A stretch of DNA of 64,000 nt from Spinacia oleracea (GCF_020520425.1 NC_079487.1:58876719-58940718), one strand, 5' to 3'; counted from the first letter of the stretch, positions 1 to 13,021 are shown. The notes: a model not told the origin generated them from the sequence alone. Numbers and translations: made by a program.

Positions 1-1907
1 AAATTATAATTAATTATGAAAATAAAATTAATTCTAAATTATTCTAATTTTCAACAAATTAATCATAATTATAAATTAGATTGCATAATTAACAAGGCTA
101 GGCATTCAAACTTGTTAAACATATACAGTAGGTCAATCAAAAATTCAAGATTTATCAACAAGAATCGCAAATATTTAATTTAACATCTTAAATTTACGAA
201 ATTTTGCATTCGAAAAACTAAAACCTCCGAAAAGTCATAGTTAGGCTTCGAATTTGAGAATTCTGGGTTCGGCCGAAAAATACTACTTTTGCCAAAATTT
301 TAGAATGCCTTTTACATGCGGAATGGACACAAAAATCACTCGATTTGGTTGAGTAACGAAGAAACTGCCGAAAAACTGCGTACGTATAATTAAATAAACG
401 CAATTTGCAATTAATTAACAATTACGAAAATTAATCACCCCTTTTAATTCTTCCAAATTTGTAATATTTAACCATGTTCATGCAATTTAGATTATGAAAA
501 TAATAAGAGGCTCGTGATACCACTGTTAGGTTATGATACATATGACAATTCATAAATCATGCGGAAAAACCATAAAGTCAGGAAAACATATTATTTACAC
601 ATAATCATTTAGCATAGTTTAGATGCATACTCTTTGTTGCGTGCCTTCCCTAGCTGCGCCCGAACCGAACAAGAACAAGTCTCTAGGACTCCAAGTGTCG
701 TCCCTCCGTAGATAGTCCACAGCACGTCCGGATCCGCCTTAAGATTGACCAACTAGAATCGCCCTTAAGGTACTATTATTTTCGGCACTTTATAGGCAAA
801 TGTATGACTGAATTTTTCTCTCAAAAACTCACTTTGAATACTTGAATAATCTATGTAAATATGTGACCCTAGGCACCTATTTATAGAGTTATGGAAAAGG
901 TTTTGGAATCCTATTAGGATACTAATTTATTTAATTATAACCCTACTAGGACTCTAATTAAATAATCATTATCTAATAGTTTTAGGATTTAATCATATTT
1001 CGAATCCCGATTGCTTTAGGATTCCCGCACAAGCATTGCACGAGCACCGTACACCCGCGCAAGCCTTGCGGCCCACGCTAGGCGCACAGCGCTCGGCCCA
1101 CTGCTGCTGTGCTCTCGCGCGCGCGCCTTAGGCCTTGGCTGGGCCTGGCCTTGCGCTGGGCCTGGTCGAGGCTTGGCACACGATTGTGCGTGTGGGCTCG
1201 TTGGGCGATGGCCTGGCTTCGTGCTGGGCCTTCGTCTAGCGGGCCTCGTCCGATGCTAATTCGTACGATACGCTTCCGATTAAATTTCCGATTCCGGAAT
1301 TCATTTCCGATACGAACAATATTTAATATTTCCGATTCCGGAATCAATTTCCGTTTCGAACAAATATTTAATATTTCCGTTTCCGGAATTATTTTCCGAT
1401 TCCGATAATATTTCCGATTCTGACAATATTTCCGTTTCCGGCAATATTTCCGATTCCGGCAATATTTCCATTTCCGATAATATTTTCCGATACGTACCAT
1501 GTTTCCGTTTCCGGCAACATCTACGACTTGGATAATATTTATATTTCCGATACGATCCATATTTCCGTTTCCGGCAATATCATCGTTTCTGGAGTATTCA
1601 TTTCTTGCCTGTGACGATCTCAGCTCCCACTGAAACCAAGATCCGTCGATTCCGAATATCCATAGATGGAGTATTTAATGCCATTAAATACTTGATCCGT
1701 TTACGTACTATTTGTGTGACCCTACGGGTTCAGTCAAGAGTAAGCTGTGGATTAATATCATTAATTCCACTTGAACTGAAGCGACCTCTAGCTAGGCATT
1801 CAGCTCACTTGATCTCACTGAATTATTAATTTTTTAATTAATACTGAACCTTATTTATTAGACTTAACATTGAATGCATACTTGGACCAAGGGCATTATT
1901 TCCTTCA
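1..1907 (-). mobile_element. 5' end of a Ty1/copia element (leader, PBS and 5' LTR), body continuing left of the window
   Basis: Read on the minus strand, a 5' LTR (1907 down to 524) begins TGAAGGAAAT and ends CCTAACA. It is followed by a primer-binding site reading TGGTATCACGAGCC (about 508-522) and AT-rich leader down to position 1. The LTR has near-identical copies at 6703-8085 and 18361-19754, and an inverted one at 3445-4850. The leader at 1-523 matches 17831-18360. The element sits directly inside the reverse-transcriptase reading frame of the next copia element, which resumes at 1908. The expected 5-bp target duplicate on its right is ATTGA (1908-1912); the left copy is outside the window. 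Confidence 0.85.
524..1907 (-). repeat. copia LTR, family 1, copy 1 (5' LTR)
   Basis: A 1384-bp LTR with TG...CA termini. It contains a GC-rich block (about 1020-1250), a tract of short TTTCCG/CCGGAA-type tandem repeats (about 1265-1600), and a TATA-type sequence on the minus strand in the AT-rich section near 880-890. No protein is encoded. The apparent ORFs across it are translations of the TTTCCG repeat tract. Confidence 0.9.
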
Positions 1908-2592
1908 ATTGATTGGTTCAATAATGTATGCTATGATATGTACACGCCCAGATGTTGCGTACGCACTCAGTGCTACGAGAAGATACCAGTCAGACCCAGG
2001 AGAGGCGCATTGGACTACTGCCAAGAATATTCTGAAGTACCTGAAAAGACACAAAGATGACTTCCTGGTCTATGGTGGAGATGATGAATTAATTGTTAAA
2101 GGCTATACGGACGCAAGTTTCCAAACCGACAAAGATGATTTCAGATCACAGTCTGGGTTTGTCTTCTGCCTCAACGGAGGTGCAGTAAGCTAGAAAAGTG
2201 CTAAGCAAAGCACCATTGCGGATTCAACAACTGAAGCGGAGTACATAGCTGCACATGAAGCAGCAAAGGAAGCTATATGGCTAAGGAAGTTCATAGGTGA
2301 ACTTGGTGTAGTCCCCTCCATTAAAGGACCAATAGCCCTGTATTGCGATAATAACGGAGCTATTGCACAGGCAAAGGAGCCTAGACACCACCAGAGAGTC
2401 AAGCATGTACTTCGTAGATTTCACCTTCTACGAGAGTTCGTTGAAAGAAAAGAAGTCGAGATAAACAAGATTGGAACTGATGACAACATATCAGATCCAT
2501 TGACTAAACCTCTGCGCAGGCGAAGCACAACTCGCACACTGCAGCTATGGGAATCAAGCATATTGGAGAATGGCTTTGATATCCCTGTTTAA
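1908..2592 (+). pseudogene. Ty1/copia reverse transcriptase C-terminus plus RNase H (pol remnant)
   Basis: The frame encodes the end of a copia RT (IGSIMYAMICTRPDVAYALS) followed by the RNase H domain: YTDASF, then STTEAEYIAA, then ALYCDNNGAI, ending LENGFDIPV and a TAA stop. The first part of pol is missing because a minus-strand copia element is inserted just upstream. One in-frame TAG lies at about 2191-2193, where related pols usually have Trp before KSAKQ. The remainder downstream is open. This pol belongs with the 3' LTR at 3445-4850, the same strand, with a normal 850-bp 3' non-coding region between. Confidence 0.92.
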
Positions 2593-3444
2593 TGTTTTAA
2601 AGTTTTAGAGTTTAAATCTTTGTTAAACATTATTGGTTAATCATTCACAATAAATGAAAAGAATTCATTTTTCCATTTAATTTGTGGTTTATTAAATGAT
2701 GAGTCCCTTCAATTTGACGATATATTAAAGATAGACTGTCAGGACCAGTCCTGTGACTAAGAAATGTCTATCAAGTGAACTTGAATGTCAAAGGTTGAAA
2801 ATGGTCCCTAGTCGGAGTTTTCTATAAAATTGGACGCATAGAAAACGTTAGACGATTAGAATGCAAGATGACTAGTAGTTCTATTTCTTGAACTATGTGG
2901 ACATGGCAATGTCATAATCATTTGCATAGATACTTACTTTGGGAAGACTAGTATCGGACAAGACCTATGAAACTTTACTGTAAGAGATGAAAATCTGTCA
3001 TAAGTAAATTTCATTAAAATTATTAGACACTAAATCCTCAATACCTGAGTGATTTGAGATTACTTGTTTGAGAACTGGTTGCTTTAACGTTGACCAACCG
3101 TCGCACCGTAAAAGGAGGCTATAAAGGCAACGCTCAGGTAATCACCTATCAAACGAAGTCTAATCTCAAGATCGCAAGATTGGGATTGTCCTCCCATAAA
3201 TCGGGATGAGATGCTTAAAAGTTGTACAAGGCCACTCGGAGAGCTAGAAACTGTGAAATGCATGGCCGTGCTCGGATGAATCATAGGCTATGATTATCTG
3301 TTTATTTGATCAGTTGAACTCTGAAACCGAGGAACACCTCTGGACATAATAAGGATGACAACTCTTACCTTATGTTCAAGAGCAAGCATCGAGCGACAAA
3401 GGAATTAGGAAATGCACACTTGTCCCTAAGGACAAGTGGGAGAC
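2593..3444 (+). mobile_element. copia 3' untranslated interior and polypurine tract
   Basis: Non-coding stretch between the pol stop and the 3' LTR. It ends in a polypurine tract (GGACAAGTGGGAGAC, 3430-3444) directly against the LTR. The inverted copy is 8086-8930 in the large copia element, so the two elements belong to one family. No gene is seen. Confidence 0.85.
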
Positions 3445-4850
3445 TGAAGGAAATAATGCCCTTGGTCCAAGTATGCATTCTATTTGAAGTCTAATAAGTG
3501 CGGTTCAGTATTAATTAACAAGTTAATAATTCAGTGAGATCAAGTGAGCTGAATGCCTAGCTAGAGGCCGCTTCAGTTCAAGTGGAATTAATGATATTAA
3601 TCCACAGCTTACTCTTGACTGAACCCGTAGGGTCACACAAATAGTACGTAAACGGATCAAGTATTTAATGGCATTAAACACTCCATCTATGGATATTCGG
3701 AATCGACGGATGTTGGTTTCAGTGGGAGCTGAGATCGTCACAGGCAAGAAATGAATACTCCGGAAACGATGATATTGCCGAAAATGGAAATATGGATCGT
3801 ATCGGAAATATAAATATTATCCAAGTCGTAGATGTTGCCGGAAACGGAAACATGGTACGTATCGGAAAATATTATCGGAAATGGAAATATTGCCGGAATC
3901 GGAAATATTGCCGGAAACGGAAATATTGTCAGAATCGGAAATATTTTCGGAATCGGAAAATAATTCAGGAAACGGAAATATTAAATATTTGTTCGAAAAG
4001 GAAATTAATTCCGGAATCGGAAATATTAAATATTGTTCGTATCGGAAATGAATTCCGGAATCGGGAAATTAATCGGAAGCGTATCGTACGAATTAGCATC
4101 GGACGAGGCCTGCCAGACGAAGGCCCAGCACGAAGCCGGGCCATCGCCCAGCAAGCCAGCGCGCCACAACGCACCAGCCAAGGCTGCGCCAGGCCCACCG
4201 CAAGGCAGGCCCAGCGCGCGCCAAGGCTCTGGCAGCGTGTGGGCCTCGTGGCAATGTGCTGCGAGCTCGCGGGCTGCGCGCGCGCGCATGGCGCCCCTCA
4301 TGGGCTGCTGTGCATACGTGTGTGTGTTTGTGTGCTATACGAATCCTAAAGCTGTCAGGTTTCGACATATGATTAAATTCCTAAACCTAAAAGGATGAAT
4401 TAATTAAATAAGAATTCTATTAGGATTCTAGTTTAATTAATTCGTATCCTAATAGGATTCCAGTTCCTTTTCCATACCTCTATAAATAGGTGCCTAGGGT
4501 CATAATTTATAGACACAATTAAAAGTATTCAAGTATTCAAAGTGATTTTTGAGAGCAAAAATTCAGTCACATAATTGCCTACAACAGCCGAAAATTCTAA
4601 GTACCTTAAGGGCGTTCCTAGTTGGTCAAACTTAAGGCGGATCCGGACGTGCTGTGGACTATCTACGGAGGGACGACACTTGGAGTCCTAAAGACTTGTT
4701 CTTGTTCGGTTCGGGCGCAGCTAGGGAGGGCACGCAACAAAGTGTATGCATCTAAACTATGCTAAATGATTATGTGTAAATAATATGCTTTCCTGGCTTT
4801 ATGGTTTTTCCGCATGATTTATGTTTTGTCATATGAATAATAACCTAACA
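3445..4850 (+). repeat. copia LTR, family 1, 3' LTR in plus orientation
   Basis: A 1406-bp LTR, TGAAGGAAAT...CCTAACA, preceded by the polypurine tract. A TATAAATA box lies at about 4482-4489, matching the usual U3/R position. The TTTCCG-type repeat tract (here read as CGGAAA) covers about 3770-4080, and a GC-rich block covers 4100-4300. To the right, 4851-4855 (GTAGA) is the first base run of another copia LTR, into which this element inserted. Confidence 0.9.
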
Positions 4851-5577
4851 GTAGATGTTGCCGGAAACGGAAATGTGGTACGTATCGGAAAATATTATTG
4901 GAAATGGAAATATTGCCGGAATCGGAAATATTGCCGGAAACGGAAATATTGTCAGAATCGGAAATATTATCGGAATCGGAAAATAGTTCCGGAAACGGAA
5001 ATATTAAATATTTGTTCGTATCGGAAATGAATTCCGGAACCGGGAATTTAATCGGAAGCGTATCGTACGAATAATCATCGGACGAGGCCTGCCGGACGAA
5101 GGCCCAGCACGAAGCCAGGCCATCGCCCAGCAAGCAAGACGCGCGCCAGCGCCTAGCCCAAGGCAGCTCCAGGCCCACCGAAAGGCAGGCCCAGCGCGCC
5201 AAGGCAAGGCTGCGCAGCGTGGGCTGCGTGGGCCGAGCGCACGCGTGCGGGCGCCCTTGTGGCTCCGTGCGTGTGTGTGTTTGTGTCCATGCACAATTCC
5301 TAAATCTATTAGGATTTGGTGTATAATTAAATTCCTATTCCTAAAAGGATTATTTAATTAATTAGAGTCCTTGTAGGATTCTAAGTTTAATTAAATCGTA
5401 TCCTACTAGGATTCCAATTCCCTTTCCAAACCTCTATAAATAAGGGCCTAGGGTCATAATTTATGCACACGGGATTGAAGTATTCTAAAGGTAAGTTTTG
5501 AAAGAAAAATAAGCCAAACACTTGCAAACACATTAACCGAATTTCCTAGTAACCTTAAGGGCGATTCTAGTTGGTCT
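4851..5577 (+). repeat. copia LTR fragment, family 1-related, interrupted and truncated
   Basis: Resumes in the middle of the family-1 LTR (same sequence as about 3828 onward), including CGGAAA repeats, a GC-rich block and TATAAATA at about 5434-5441. It stops at about 5577, where it is fused to gypsy interior sequence. Its left part must lie beyond the nested elements to the left. The end has a 2-bp overlap (TC) with the gypsy sequence, so the join looks like a deletion or illegitimate recombination breakpoint rather than an insertion boundary. Confidence 0.8.
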
Positions 5578-6702
5578 GAAAACTTCATTTGAACATTATT
5601 TTTTGAATACTTTGCCCATGTGACATTCATGGTTATTTCAATTAGCATGTTCGGTTTTGGTGCCGAGCATTGTCGTCGTAGGAGGCCTAACAACGACACA
5701 AAGAGTTATTTTATTTTTTACAAGTCGCTTTTTAGAATCGAGTGCCTTTCATACGCCCTCGCAACAATTTTTTCAAAAAGTTTTTTTTTGCTACGTATAT
5801 TTTTTTATGCGCGGGCACCGAGGCTGCTGTGCCTGACCAAAAGGCCAGGCAGCAACTTCAGCGCCCAGCAGTGGGCGTGAGAAATTTCGGCGCCAAGCCA
5901 GGGGCGTTGAAAATGCGTCCCTGGCTGGTTCTCGTTTTCAGTTTTCGTCTACTTTTGTTTTTACGACTTTAAATTTGCGTGCTTGCCTTATAACGTCCTT
6001 TACGCGTTGTGCAGCGTTTGTGGGATTCGTTACGGCCATCCCGAGCGTCGCTTATTTTTGTGGCGATCGTTCGGGCTTGCGGAACACGTATTTTGGTATA
6101 ACTCTTTGGCCAATTGGTTCATGAATGTTTGGGCAATTCTTTTTAAGGTCCTTAGTTTTCTAGCATTATTTGTCTAGCATTTTTCGTACGCACAATCATA
6201 ACATAGTCACACAGTTCGCTACACATAACTACATTACAAACATGGATTTGAAAATTAAATATGTCACGTAGTTTATGATAGGCTTCTATGGGTAGTATTT
6301 GCGCCTGGCTTGGTACCGCTTCTATCGTAGATCCAACACATGCCCCGATCGAGGTAGTGTCTTCAACAGACGAATTTCGCTCAAGAGGCAAACCCGCAAG
6401 TGCAAGCCAAGGGGGCATGCAGGCGAGAGGGACCTAATGAGCGAGCGATTGGGTTCGGGATAGGTGTACTACCTGCACAAGTATCGAGTGGGCAACAATC
6501 GCGGCGTATGCACCCCCCTATTGGCGAAAAAAAGGTATCCTTAGTCCCAACTCCCGAGGGAGCCGAGATTCGTTATGCGGTTCTGCCCGTTCACATTAAT
6601 ATGCTGATTTTCAGGTCGTCCCAACTTGATGGGGAAATAAACGCGCGGTAGGATCGTTTCACCTTTCGGCTATTTTGATTACCTACAAGCACGAGTATTT
6701 CC
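5578..6702 (-). mobile_element. truncated Tat/Ogre-like gypsy interior (PBS-proximal part)
   Basis: Matches 28072-29150 and 39784-40900 nearly base for base. Those are the PBS-proximal interior parts of the two complete non-autonomous gypsy elements. It includes one paired GC hairpin (5861-5907). The continuation to the primer-binding site is at 19755-19785, after the copia element at 6703-19754. Everything further from the PBS, including a 3' LTR, is lost at the 5577/5578 junction. No coding capacity is seen. Confidence 0.85.
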
Positions 6703-8085
6703 TGTTAGGTTATGATACATATGACAATTCATAAATCATGCGGAAAAACCATAAAGCCAGGAAAGCATATTATTTACACATAATCATTTAGCATAGTTTA
6801 GATGCCTACACTTTGTTGCGTGCCTTCCCTAGCTGCGCCCGAACCGAAGAAGAACAAGTCTTTAGGACTCCAAATGTCGTCCCTCCGTAGATAGTCCACA
6901 GCACGTCCGGATCCGCCTTAAGCTTGACCAACTAGGATCGCCCTTAAGGTACTTAGAATTTTCGGCTATTGTAGGCAATTATGTGACTGAACTTTTGCTC
7001 TCAAAAATCACTTTGAATACTTGAATACTTCAATTGTTGTATCTATAAATTATGACCCTAGGCACCTATTTATAGAGGTATGGAAAAGGAACTGGAATCC
7101 TATTAGGATACGAATTAATTAAACTAGAATCCTAATAGAATTCTTATTTTAATTAAATCATCCTTTTAGGTTTAGGAATTTAATCATATGTCGAAACCTG
7201 ATAGCTTTAGGATTCGTATAGCACACAAACACACACAGGCACGCATAGCAGCCCACGAGGGGCGCCATGCGCGCGCGCGCAGCCCGCGAGCTCGCAACCC
7301 ATTGCCACGAGGCCCACACGCTGCCGCAGCCTTGGCGCACGCTGGGCCTGCCTTGCGGTGGGCCTGGCGCAGCTTTGGCTGGTGCGTTGTGGCGCGCTGG
7401 CTTGCTGGGCAATGGCCCGGCTTCGTGCTGGGCCTTCGTCTGGCAGGCCTCGTCCGATGCTAATTCGTACGATACGCTTCCGATTAATTTCCCGATTCCG
7501 GAATTCATTTTCGATACGAACAATATTTAATATTTCCGATTCCGGAATTAATTTCCGTTTCCTGAATTATTTTTCGATTCCGATAATATTTCCGATTCTG
7601 ACAATATTTCCGTTTCCGGCAATATTTCCGATTCCGGCAATATTTCCATTTCCGATAATATTTTCCGATACGTACCATGTTTCCGTTTCCGGCAACATCT
7701 ACGACTTGGATAACATTTATATTTCCGATACGATCCATATTTCCGTTTCCGGCAATATCATCGTTTCCGGAGTATTCATTTCTTGCCTGTGACGATCTCA
7801 GCTCCCACTGAAACCAAGATCCGTCGATTCCGAATATCCATAGATGGAGTATTTAATGCCATTAAATACTTGATCCGTTTACGTACTATTTGTGTGACCC
7901 TACGGGTTCAGTCAAGAGTAAGCTGTGGATTAATATCATTAATTCCACTTGAACTGAAGCGGCCTCTAGCTAGGCATTCAGCTCACTTGATCTCACTGAA
8001 TTATTAACTTGTTAGTTAATACTGAACCGCACTTATTAGACTTAGCATAGAATGCATACTTGGACCAAGGGCATTATTTCCTTCA
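6703..8085 (-). repeat. 3' LTR of the complete copia element
   Basis: 1383 bp, TGTTAGG...CCTTCA on the plus strand. It differs from its partner LTR by a few substitutions and a deletion in the TTTCCG repeat tract (near 7555). The next 15 bases (8086-8100) are the reverse complement of the polypurine tract GGACAAGTGGGAGAC. Confidence 0.93.
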
Positions 8086-10241
8086 GTCTCCCACTTGTCC
8101 TTAGGGACAAGTGTGCATTTCCTAATTCTTTTGTCGCTCGATGCTTGCTCTTGAACATAAGGTAAGAGTTGTCATCCTTATTATGTCCAAAGGTGTTCCT
8201 CGGTTTCAGAGTTCAACTGATCAAATAGACAGATAATCATAGCTTATGATTCATCCGAGCACGGCCATGCATTTCACAGTTTCTAGCTCTCCGAGTGGCC
8301 TTGTACAACTTTTAAGCATCTCATCCCGATTTATGGGAGGACAATCCCAATCTTGCGATCTTGAGATTAGACTTCGTTTGATAGGTGATTACCGGAGCGT
8401 TGCCTTTATAGCCTCCTTTTACGGTGCGACGGTTGGTCAACGTCAAAGCAACCAGTTCTCAAACAAGTAATCTCAAATCACTCAGGTATTGAGGATTTAG
8501 TGTCTAATAATTTTAATGAAATTTACTTATGACAGATTTTCATCTCTTACAGTAAAGTTTCATAGGTCTTGTCCGATACTAGTCTTCCCAAAGTAAGTAT
8601 CTATGCAAATGATTATGACATTGCCATGTCCACATAGTTCAAGAAACAGAACTACTAGTCATCTTGCATTCTAGTCGTCTAACGTTTTCTATGCGTCCAA
8701 TTTTATAGAAAACTCCGACCAGGGACCATTCTCAACTTTTGACATTCAAGTTCACTTGATAGACATTTCTTAGTCACAGGACTGGTCCTGACAGTCTATC
8801 TTGAATATTTCGTCAAATTGAAGGGACTCATCATTTAATACTAAACCAAGATTAAATGGAATATGAAAATACATTTCATATATGATAAATGTTCAACCCC
8901 AATGTTTTACAACCATGGGCCTTAAACCCATCTTTAAAACAGTTCATGGAATTTCAAAGCTATGTTTGATTTCCAGTGCTACAATGTGAGTGTTGCTTCT
9001 CACTTGTTGCATAGGTTTAGTTATCATGCTTTGCCAATCTTAATATCCTTTTCATCGAATGATTTTCGAGATATGATGATAAGATCTTTTGAGTTTGTTT
9101 ATTATGTGATCTAGTCTTTCTTACTTAAATAGTGGTTCTACGCATTTTGCAATGAAGAACCATCAAGGTAGCAGACATGTGATCCACCCAAGTTCAATGA
9201 AGAACTCTTTAATATAAACAACTCTATTTTATTGCTTCTTAGGCAATAAGTACTTTTACTTCAACTGTATAGGTTGCTAGTGATGCTTTGTTTGGATTTA
9301 CTTATCCAAGCAGTTCACAGATATGCGGAAGACTTTCCAACTATATCTTAGAACTTAGAAATTTAATTTCCCACGCAACAACTCATGGTCTCCAATCAAT
9401 GTTGCCATTTCAAATCACGATGCTCTATGGCTCGTCTTTGTCAATGGTTAACTCCATAGGGTCTTGCTTGATCCTTTGCCAGTGTTTATGCATGTAGCAT
9501 CCATATTTAGCACATCTTTATTTCCTTGAATCAATAACTATTCCTATGTACCCTTTTAAGTACCATAAGTATTCTTGATCTCAATCTAGTTGATCTTTAC
9601 TTAGATCAATAGAGATTGGTATATGTTCGTCATGCCTAAAGTCATACGATACATTTTTGGCGATCCTCATATTATATCATACATGATAAATTCTTTTGCA
9701 GAATAATTCTCAATTGAATTGTATTCATGTAACTTTAGCTCATTCAATTTCAGTAGATACTGAATCCAGCTAAATTCTTTGACATATAATATAGGTTAAG
9801 AATCTCACTTAGATTCTTTGATGTTTTAACTTAGTAAATGCTTATACATAGTTCAAACATTCTTTTACTTAGATTTATTCACATGGGTCGAATATCTCCA
9901 ATGGAGTATTTCGTGTTTGATTTAGTAAATGCCATTACTTAATCCAAAACAATATTATAAGATCTTTGTAAATAGATCTTAGTACCCAGTATGGACTAAG
10001 TTTCACCTTGGTCCATCATTGATGAATAATCTCAAATCTAAGTATTTAGCATTTGAATGTTATTTCACAATAGAGAGATATGTGTGTGATACACATAGGA
10101 CCAATTAAGTTTTATGTACTCCCACTAAACTTCTTATATATCTATAAGAATCATGTACATTTTATGAAACTAAAATACTTATTAGCTTCACTAAAATACA
10201 TTTCTAATTCCCAATTGCTTGCTTAAATCTGTACTTAGATT

Positions 10242-10538
10242 TTATAAACTAGCTTTTCTTTTCAAGCATTTATTTGGATCCACAAATCCTATGACATACC
10301 ATGTACATAGTTTCTTCCAACATTTGACTGGGGAAGATGTTTTGTCATCCAATTGCCATATGTACCAATATGCAATCATTGCTTGAATTATAGACTTAAG
10401 CATTACGATTTTGCATGAGGTTTCAACACAATCCACATCGTGAATTTGCTTGTAACCTTTAGCAACTAATCTAGCTTTGTGTGTGAACACAATTTCATGT
10501 TTGATGGTTTTTATCCTTAAAACAAACTTTGCAACCAA
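10242..10538 (-). pseudogene. copia reverse transcriptase relic
   Basis: A 98-codon open stretch reads VFTHKARLVAKGYKQIHDVD, then VETS, MLKSI, IWQLDDKT and GFVDPNK. This is the fingers/palm start of a copia RT (usual motifs KARLVAKGY, MDVKTAFLNG, EGF). The catalytic YVDD region is not recognisable. The usual WQMDVKTAFLNG is changed to WQLDDKTSSPVK, so the enzyme is dead. It lies on the same strand as the enclosing element and is the clearest remaining part of its pol. Confidence 0.8.
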
Positions 10539-10742
10539 TAGGTGTGAAACTATTCTTGCAAATCAACAAAATTTCAATTTTGTCATCAAAACATTGAGTA
10601 TGTTTTATGGCCACTAACCATTTAAAACATTTGAGTTTATATATGGCCTCTAACCGTTTTAGGGAATCTGGGTTTCGTCATAGCTTTCTTACAAGTCACA
10701 AACTCATTAATCTACATGATAATAGTTTGACTGCAAGTTGTA

Positions 10743-10852
10743 GGTTTCTTCACTATCTAATAGAAGAATTGCATAGTTACAGTGACCTGAACTCCATGTT
10801 TCTTCACTATCTAATAGAAGAATCTCATAGTTTCAGTGACTTGAACTCTATG
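10743..10852. repeat. 55-bp tandem duplication
   Basis: Two copies beginning GTTTCTTCACTATCTAATAG at 10743 and 10798, with about five differences. It lies in the decayed interior of the copia element; no function is evident. Confidence 0.85.
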
Positions 10853-12653
10853 CCTACAAGAGTATAGAACATCAAACAACAGAATATCAATAGCCACTTA
10901 AAAGTCCTTTGAATATTCTGTTCTCCTTGAAGCACTTGTAAAGTCTTCTAAGAGATGTCTATTCTTTAAAGCCACTTCTAAAGTCCTTAAAGAATACGTG
11001 TTCGGATTTTCTAAAGAACTTCGAAAAGCCTCCGGAATGTCCGTTTATGTTTGTTGTTCGCCTCGAAGACTTTCGAGGTCTATTTTCTCCCACTTGTCAT
11101 TTTGGAAACGAATCTCCAAAATGACATTATTTCGAGCAAACAAACATTACGTTCTCAAAAATTCGTGGTAGAAACAATACCCTTGTGTCTCATTTGAATA
11201 AATCACAATGAAACATATATCTATACTTGGGCCATAGTTTGTCGAATGACAAACACTAAGCTCCCACTGAGTTTTGCAACTCTCTAGATATATTTATGAA
11301 AAGTTATTCTGAAATTACTTTTCAATAGCTTTGACGAATTTGGTTTAGTTTGGTGGTAGTTGAGCATTTTGTTTTAGAAATTATAGGAAAAGTCCTTATG
11401 ATTCATCATTAATCGAATCAAGTACTAATTGACTTCGATTATTCCAACTAAGATATGCCATATCTTATGGACCTAGATTGTGAAATTACAACACACAACC
11501 TGATGATCATATTTGGTCTCAAGTAATCATCAACATGATCTAACCTAGATCTTTATGATTTCTTGCCAAGTGGATTTTATACTTCTGAATCTTGGAACTA
11601 CAGCAAACAGATTCAACTTATATCACATTTGAGTCAATAAACCCATATTCACTCAAATCCATGTGAAATAATAAAGTCATAAAATCTTTCTTTAGCTTTG
11701 AACTCTATTGTCTAGGTGTTCTAACAATAGTTCATATCTTTTGTTACTTTCAACAAGTAAGACTAGTCGTCTTAAATTGATCTAGAAATCAATGAACTTT
11801 CAAAAGTCCATTAAAATAGAGCTTTTGAATGTTAACTTGTTGATATGGTCTAAGCAACAATGCCAAAGATTAGTGGAACTCAAATCAAGGGTTTGATTTG
11901 AACCTAGTAAAGTTTTTATTTTTAAAGAGTTGTTTGTTTTAATCAAGCATATTGACTCAACCCGTAAATGACCATTTCATTCAAATAAACAAACAAACAT
12001 TGTTTTTGTTCTTCTGAATGTGAGTCTTTCTGTGTTTGAAACAGAAATTTAGGTATGCTGATTATGGAACAAAATATCCATTAAGTTCCAGCCTTTGAAA
12101 GGACTTAAAACAAACTAGATGACCCTACAACTAATGTAGCATTGCCATGCTTCATTTCCCACTTGTAGGTCATTAGTGTAGCCTAGCTTCCATTGTTTGA
12201 GTTATTACCGAAGTAAGAACCTCAAGCGGTATATGATGTAACACCCCCGATTTACTAGCTAGAAAGAAATAAGAATATAAAAGACTTTATAATAAATTTG
12301 CGGAAACTTACACCTAAATCGGAGGTATCACCGCCACACTTGATCACATTGTCAAGTGCTAAGGCTTACAATACTCAAACTATTACAACTCGATTACTAG
12401 GTGGTCTATTTAAACTAGAAGTATTAAACGGTCATACACGACAAAACGATAATATTGAGCTCTTTCAACTTGTAATTGCATCTTTCACGATCCATCTGCT
12501 CCAGTCAATCTTGACTGCTCACCATAGTGGACAAATTCCAAAAGGATCGTCGCAGGGCCACCATAAGAAAAAGACATGGCCGCAAACACACATAACAAAT
12601 AAACACACACGTCAGCAAAAGCTGAGTAATCAACGCTTATTGAATAAGCAGAC

Positions 12654-12655
<2 letters not shown>

Positions 12656-12705
<50 letters not shown>

Positions 12706-12730
12706 TAATAATAATAATAATAATAATAAT
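12656..12730. repeat. (AAT)n microsatellite
   Basis: About 25 AAT/AATA units in a row, inside the solo LTR. It is likely polymorphic in length. Confidence 0.95.
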
Positions 12731-12837
12731 TTAGCAAACACATAAGTACAAATTGATAAACAATTCTTATAAAACTAGTACATATAACCATAAGTAACAA
12801 GGGTTTATTTTTAATTTCTTATAAGTTCACCATTTGA

Positions 12838-13021
12838 GTATTGTGGATCGAGTCCACCACCCAATAGTATATATTGAACTATTGGATGTAACCACCAGAG
12901 AGATGTGGATCGCGTCCACCACCCATTAGTATATATTAAACTATTGGGTGTAACCACCAGAAAAATGTGAATCTAGTCCGGCCACCACCCAATAGTATTG
13001 GACTATTGGATGTAACCACCA
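12838..13021. repeat. three tandem ~65-bp repeats with internal palindrome
   Basis: Each unit has GTGGATCGnGTCCACCACCC, then CAATAGTATATATTnnACTATTG (a perfect stem), then GTAACCACCA. Copies start near 12841, 12904 and 12966; the third is slightly altered. They lie inside the solo LTR. Confidence 0.85.

Larger units (their letters stand above)
8086..12236 (-). mobile_element. copia interior, 3' half, decayed pol region
   Basis: The first 850 bases match the 3' untranslated interior at 2593-3444. Further right lies decayed pol (see 10242-10538). There is a 55-bp direct duplication at 10743-10852. Five exact CTCCCACT motifs, which on the coding strand read AGTGGGAG like the true polypurine tract, occur in this element's own interior (8088, 10119, 11087, 11261 and, beyond the solo LTR, 16653). 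No intact reading frame is seen. Confidence 0.8.

Noticed and set aside
1078-1560. Long open frames of the MDRIGNIN...GNGNMVRIGKYYRKWKYC type, also at 3792-4349, 4821-5030, 7505-7738 and 18865-19407
   Set aside because: They are translations of the short TTTCCG/CGGAAA repeat tract and GC-rich block in copia LTRs; open on both strands, no start context, no family.
1605-1829. 74-codon ORF (MPVTISAPTETKIRRFRIS...) repeated at 3523, 7783 and 19452, and in part at 55808
   Set aside because: Lies wholly in the inner part of family-1 LTRs and is conserved only because the LTRs are young copies; diverged LTRs do not keep the frame.
12298-12705. 135-codon ORF ending in poly-Asn
   Set aside because: Runs into the AAT microsatellite and lies within a solo LTR; no family seen.
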